A DNA stretch of 64,000 nucleotides from Ruminococcus sp. AF41-9 (GTDB lineage: Bacteria > Bacillota > Clostridia > Lachnospirales > Lachnospiraceae). Numbering within the stretch: the stretch's first letter is position 1; each line of letters opens with the position of its first letter. Made by a program: the position numbers and the translations under genes. The stretch lies in contig NZ_QUDO01000004.1 of the NCBI RefSeq assembly GCF_003477525.1, forward strand, positions 1 through 64,000, in the 5' to 3' direction. Below, piece by piece: positions 60,828 to 64,000 of this stretch. The notes beneath the pieces are model-generated. The model had not been told where the DNA came from and ran no database searches. It saw only the letters and a list, made by a program, of their open reading frames with translations.

Positions 60828-61348
60828 ACCATATCGTGATCATAGGATTTATGGGTTCAGGTAAGACAAGAGTAGGAAAACGACTGTCTAAAGATTTTGA
60901 TATACCATTTATTGATATTGACCGTGTTGTCACAAGAAAAATGAATCTTTCTGCAAAAGAGATTTTTGACAGATTCGGAGAACCTTTTTATCGTGCACTG
61001 GAAACAACAGCAGTAAAAGCACTGATCGAGGACCCGGAACAGAAGATCATTTCTCTGGGTTCCGGGCTTCCGATGCAGGAGCAGAATGAGAAATACATTA
61101 AAAAACTGGGAACCGTTGTGTACTTAAAAGGCTCTTATGCAACTCTGAAGAAACGACTCGAGAATTCCAGCAATAATCCGCTGATCGAAGGCGATGATAA
61201 AGAGGACAAGATTAAGAAACTTCTCAAACAGCGTGATCCGGTTTATACCAAATTTGCAGATATCGAAATGATCACAGGGGACAAGCCTTTTGAGGAACTG
61301 ATCGCGCAGCTTGAAGAAAAATTAAAAACATATGTAAAAAATAGTTGA
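60824..61348 (+). CDS. aroK: Shikimate kinase
   Basis: The enzyme phosphorylates shikimate in aromatic amino acid synthesis. The 174-residue protein has the P-loop IGFMGSGKTRVGKRL, the substrate-binding DIDRVVTRKM and FGEPFYRALETTAV (FRxxE-like motif), and the lid region NNPLIEGDDKEDKIKKLLKQR with its Arg. One deviation is SLGSGLPMQ instead of the usual SxGGG. Other aro genes are absent nearby. GAGGAGGGGA inside the end of yqeG is the ribosome binding site. Confidence 0.9.
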   Translation: MNHIVIIGFMGSGKTRVGKRLSKDFDIPFIDIDRVVTRKMNLSAKEIFDRFGEPFYRALETTAVKALIEDPEQKIISLGSGLPMQEQNEKYIKKLGTVVYLKGSYATLKKRLENSSNNPLIEGDDKEDKIKKLLKQRDPVYTKFADIEMITGDKPFEELIAQLEEKLKTYVKNS

Positions 61349-61387
61349 AAAAAACGCCGGAATATTATAAAATCAGATAAGAGTGTG

Positions 61388-61455
61388 TCACGAAACTGAA
61401 GAAAAGGAAAGACACACACTTTGAACCGGCTGTTGCAGTCCGATGCAACGCCAGA
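61388..61455 (+). promoter_or_regulatory. Hairpins in the efp upstream region
   Basis: GTGTGTC...GACACAC (about 61383-61420) may end aroK transcription, although no T-tract follows. GGC-GTTGCA and TGCAAC-GCC (61429-61453) form a strong stem 20 bases before the efp ribosome binding site and may affect efp expression. Confidence 0.4.
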
Positions 61456-61482
61456 GTGTACTATTAAGGAGGAAATATAACT

Positions 61483-62040
61483 ATGATTTCAGCAGGTGAT
61501 TTCAAAAACGGTATCACACTTGAAATTGACGGAAATGTATGTCAGATCGTTGAATTCCAGCATGTAAAACCAGGAAAGGGTGCTGCCTTCGTAAGAACAA
61601 AATACAAAAACATCATTACAGGAGCAGTTCTGGAAAAATCTTTCCGTCCTACAGAGAAATTCCCGGCAGCACGTATCGAGCGTGTAGATATGCAGTATCT
61701 GTATGATGATGGTGATTTATACTACTTCATGAATGTAGAGACATACGATCAGGTTGGTCTTACAAAAGATCAGGTTGGCGATTCTCTGAAATTCGTAAAA
61801 GAGAACGAAATGGTTAAAATCTGTTCCCATAACGGAAATGTATTTGCAATCGAGCCACCTCTGTTTGTAGAACTTGAAGTTACAGAAACAGAGCCAGGAT
61901 TCGCTGGAAATACAGCACAGGGTGCTACAAAACCGGCTACTGTAGAAACAGGAGCACAGGTTCAGGTTCCGCTGTTCGTTAACCAGGGTGACAAACTGAA
62001 AATCGATACAAGAACAGGAGAATATCTCTCCCGAGTATAA
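61483..62040 (+). CDS. efp: Elongation factor P
   Basis: EF-P relieves ribosome stalling at proline runs. The 185-residue protein has three beta-barrel domains: KOW-like domain I with [13 protein letters not shown], where the Lys after PG is the modification site in many bacteria, and domains II-III ([32 protein letters not shown]). Length is normal. TAAGGAGG is the ribosome binding site. No modification enzyme (EpmA, YmfI type) is next to it. Confidence 0.97.
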   Translation: MISAGDFKNGITLEIDGNVCQIVEFQHVKPGKGAAFVRTKYKNIITGAVLEKSFRPTEKFPAARIERVDMQYLYDDGDLYYFMNVETYDQVGLTKDQVGDSLKFVKENEMVKICSHNGNVFAIEPPLFVELEVTETEPGFAGNTAQGATKPATVETGAQVQVPLFVNQGDKLKIDTRTGEYLSRV

Positions 62041-62124
62041 CTCAGGTAAGCTGTGAACCGGATGCTTTTATCCGATCAACATGCAGGCGATCGTCAGAGC
62101 GCTGTGGTTATAAAGATGTAAACA

Positions 62125-62158
62125 GACTGCCATCGGTGAATGCCGGTGGCAGTTTTTG
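62125..62158 (+). terminator. Terminator of efp
   Basis: ACTGCCATCGG and CCGGTGGCAGT arms are followed by TTTTTG. Confidence 0.8.
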
Positions 62159-62275
62159 CGTAGAGAGAAATCGCTATACGCCGGAGATAAGAAAGCGGGT
62201 AACTGTTCAGTATCTTTACAGTCAGTGGACTGCTGAACAGTTATGGTAGCAGACAGTAAACAGGAGGAAAAGAAT

Positions 62276-63283
62276 ATGGAGTGTGTAACACTTGGAAAAA
62301 CAGGTCTGAAAGTCTCCAGAATGGGACTTGGAGGCATCCCGATCCAGAGAATTGATGCGGAAGGAACAAGAATTTTACTGCATAAACTGGCAGATCAGGG
62401 AGTGAACTATATTGATACGGCCAGAGGATATACAGTCAGTGAAGAATATTTAGGATATGCACTGGAAGGAATCAGAGATAAATTTATACTTGCAACCAAA
62501 TCCATGGCACGTACCAGAGAGGCAATGGCGGCAGACATTGAGAAGAGTCTTCATAATCTTCGCACAGATCATATTGATCTGTATCAGGTACATAACCCGA
62601 ACATGGAACAGTTGGACCAGGTACTGGCAGCAGGCGGAGCTCTTGAAGCATTGCAGGAAGCAAAAGCGGCAGGAAAAATCAATCATATCGGACTGACAGC
62701 TCATTCCACAGAGGTATTTGCCCGTGCACTGGAACTTGACTGGGTAGAAACAATTATGTTTCCTTATAATATTGTGGAAAGCCAGGGAGAGGAACTGATC
62801 GCGCAGTGTAAAGAGAAGAACATCGGATTTATTGATATGAAGCCACTGGCCGGAGGAGCGATTGAGAACGGAACACTTGCCATGCGTTATATCTGTGCCA
62901 ACAAAAATGTGACGATCGTGATCCCGGGAATGGCAGAAGAAAAAGAAATCGAAGAAAATATTAACGCCTGTCTTGACCCTTCTCCACTGAGTGAGAAGGA
63001 ATTAAAAGAAATTGAAACCGTACGTGAACAGCTCGGTACCAATTTCTGCCGCAGATGCAATTACTGTGCACCATGCAGTGTGGGAATCAGTATTCCGAAT
63101 GTATTTCTGTTTGCAGGATACCTGAACCGCTACGGATTAGGCGACTGGGCAAAAGACAGATACAGCTCTCTGGCAGTAAAAGCTTCTGCCTGTGTAGAAT
63201 GCGGTGCCTGCGAGACCAGATGTCCTTATCACCTTCCGATTCGGGAAATGATGAAGGAATGTGCACAGCAGTTTGGCGAATAA
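62276..63283 (+). CDS. Aldo/keto reductase with a C-terminal [4Fe-4S] ferredoxin-like domain
   Basis: Start chosen at ATG 62276 (MECVTLGKTGLKVSRMG) after AGGAGG. Residues 1-260 form the AKR barrel: GLGGIPIQRID, YIDTARGYTVSEEYLG with the catalytic Tyr region, and DLYQVHNPNM in place of the usual catalytic-His YxxH(W/N) block. Residues about 265-335 carry CRRCNYCAPC and CVECGACETRCP, cysteine sets for iron-sulfur clusters. Such AKR-ferredoxin proteins are common in anaerobes and may couple to electron carriers. The substrate is unknown. It is a single-gene unit. Confidence 0.92.
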   Translation: MECVTLGKTGLKVSRMGLGGIPIQRIDAEGTRILLHKLADQGVNYIDTARGYTVSEEYLGYALEGIRDKFILATKSMARTREAMAADIEKSLHNLRTDHIDLYQVHNPNMEQLDQVLAAGGALEALQEAKAAGKINHIGLTAHSTEVFARALELDWVETIMFPYNIVESQGEELIAQCKEKNIGFIDMKPLAGGAIENGTLAMRYICANKNVTIVIPGMAEEKEIEENINACLDPSPLSEKELKEIETVREQLGTNFCRRCNYCAPCSVGISIPNVFLFAGYLNRYGLGDWAKDRYSSLAVKASACVECGACETRCPYHLPIREMMKECAQQFGE

Positions 63284-63352
63284 TAGTTACTGTTAACTCC
63301 GTTCTCAGTAACACGAATAATATTTATTTGTTAACCGGCTTATAAAAAATTC

Positions 63353-63381
63353 TTGACAGTTAAGGCTTTTCCTCATATAAT
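63353..63381 (+). promoter_or_regulatory. Promoter of ssrA
   Basis: TTGACA (63353-63358) and TATAAT (63376-63381) are perfect consensus boxes 17 bases apart, about 90 bases before the mature tmRNA end, so a 5' precursor must be trimmed. Confidence 0.85.
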
Positions 63382-63479
63382 AAAGACAGTCGGCATATAC
63401 TATGCCAGTGTAAAGAAACACGCTTTCGTCTCATCACCAGTGCTGCTTTTTCAGGAAAGCAGGATAAAGTCATATTTCA

Positions 63480-63825
63480 GGGCTTGTACTGGTTTCGACG
63501 GGGGCTTTGAAGTTGGGGAAGCCATCCGCAGACTCCTGGACTGCGTACCAACCGGGAACCTAAATATAAACGCAGACGAACAGTTAGCGTTAGCAGCCTA
63601 ATTGCTGCTCGTCAGCCCTGATGCACTCACACATCAGGAATCTGGCGTCGACCATGTGAGAAACCTTGCCGGGTAAGCTTTGCCCCGGTAGATGTATCAT
63701 GAAGCTACTGAGCTGATAAGCCTGTCGGTGGGCGTGTCAGCGAGGGAATGTTAAAACAGCGACTGTGATGGGAGATGCCTTAATGAATAGGCTTTCGGAC
63801 GCGGGTTCGATTCCCGCCAGGTCCA
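63480..63825 (+). ncRNA. ssrA: Transfer-messenger RNA (tmRNA)
   Basis: tmRNA rescues stalled ribosomes and tags the nascent peptide. The 5' end GGGCTTGTACTGGTTTCGACG has the conserved GGTTTCGAC block; the 3' end has the T-arm GCGGGTTCGATTCCCGC and CAGGTCC, which pairs with GGGCTTG using G-U pairs (63480-63486 with 63818-63824). The tag ORF ends NINADEQLALAA followed by TAA (to 63601), the expected LAA terminus for ClpXP. No CCA follows the discriminator A, so CCA would be added after transcription. Confidence 0.96.
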
Positions 63826-63828
63826 TAC

Positions 63829-63864
63829 AAAAAGCACCGTATTTACGGTGCTTTTTGCTTTTTA
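63829..63864 (+). terminator. Terminator of ssrA
   Basis: AAAAAGCACCGT and ACGGTGCTTTTT arms are followed by GCTTTTT. The last 130 bases of the window hold no recognisable gene. Confidence 0.9.
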
Positions 63865-64000
63865 TGTCATATATTGTGGTATATCATATCAAAATGTGGA
63901 GATTTTTTGCAGAACAAAAAGTTTTCACATTTTTTTTGAGTTTTCCTCTTTATTTCTCATCCATGTTCACAAATCTTACATAAATCTCTGCTATAGTACG

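Noticed and set aside
61388..61455. A riboswitch before efp
   Set aside because: Two simple hairpins only; no conserved aptamer-like unpaired core could be seen.
63790..63825. A tRNA gene, because of the T-arm and TTCGATT
   Set aside because: The upstream 300 bases are tmRNA with a tag ORF; the tRNA-like half belongs to ssrA.
63765..63983. A 72-codon ORF across the tmRNA 3' end and its terminator
   Set aside because: It overlaps conserved tmRNA structure and has no ribosome binding site.

Overview
The window reads as a chromosomal segment of a spore-forming, low-to-moderate GC Gram-positive anaerobe, most likely a Lachnospiraceae member (Blautia/Mediterraneibacter-like). The reasons are a SigG gene with a neighbouring ylmC-type sporulation gene, NrdR, a teichoic-acid-type polymer locus with TagG/TagH export, DUF3793 plus short-chain flavodoxin, a 2-hydroxyacyl-CoA dehydratase/activator pair, a tandem glycine riboswitch and purine-rich ribosome binding sites throughout. 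The genus is inferred by eye only.

Layout. 1-3130: the right end of an IS200/IS605-like element, an rRNA pseudouridine synthase, then rpsB-tsf. 3130-6020: a graveyard of integrated elements holding 11-bp integrase-arm-like repeats, a DUF3970-like small gene, a ParA fragment, a secreted protein, and pieces of a sigma factor, an AraC regulator and a tyrosine recombinase. 6026-8152: an intact AT-rich two-gene cassette (AAA15/OLD-like ATPase plus TOPRIM-like protein) that looks like an anti-phage system. 8225-10640: an ECF sigma/DUF4179 operon. 10900-14610: a solute-binding lipoprotein, a truncated sensor kinase, an inverted sensor kinase with a dead response regulator, and a candidate small RNA. 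14661-24570: larE, aminopeptidase P, a heterodimeric ABC exporter, and a YjiM/YjiL-like dehydratase system. 24571-31045: glycine riboswitch with AGCS symporter, then the fructose operon (fruK, fruA, HPr-like, DeoR). 31199-37172: sbcDC, then DUF3793-flavodoxin behind a structured leader. 37186-42510: AraC and MATE remnants, an acetyltransferase, and a YdjI-YdjG-YdjH set. 42929-53764: a nine-gene cell-surface polymer locus. 53848-64000: sigG, ylmC, nrdR, gdhA, an aminotransferase, citrate synthase, yqeG-aroK, efp, a ferredoxin-type aldo/keto reductase and tmRNA.

How genes work together. Fructose is imported and phosphorylated by FruA, then FruK makes fructose-1,6-bisphosphate, with a dedicated HPr that lacks the regulatory serine. 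TagD makes CDP-glycerol for three glycerophosphotransferase domains, a Stealth sugar-phosphate transferase and GT4 enzymes decorate or build the chain, and TagGH exports it. Citrate synthase, glutamate dehydrogenase and an aminotransferase form a 2-oxoglutarate/glutamate/alanine node.

Quality warning. Several otherwise intact genes (tsf, the ABC exporter subunit A, the AGCS symporter and the DeoR regulator, the last twice) are each broken by one missing base, mostly within short homopolymers. Because tsf is normally essential, sequencing deletions are the simplest explanation for at least some of these.
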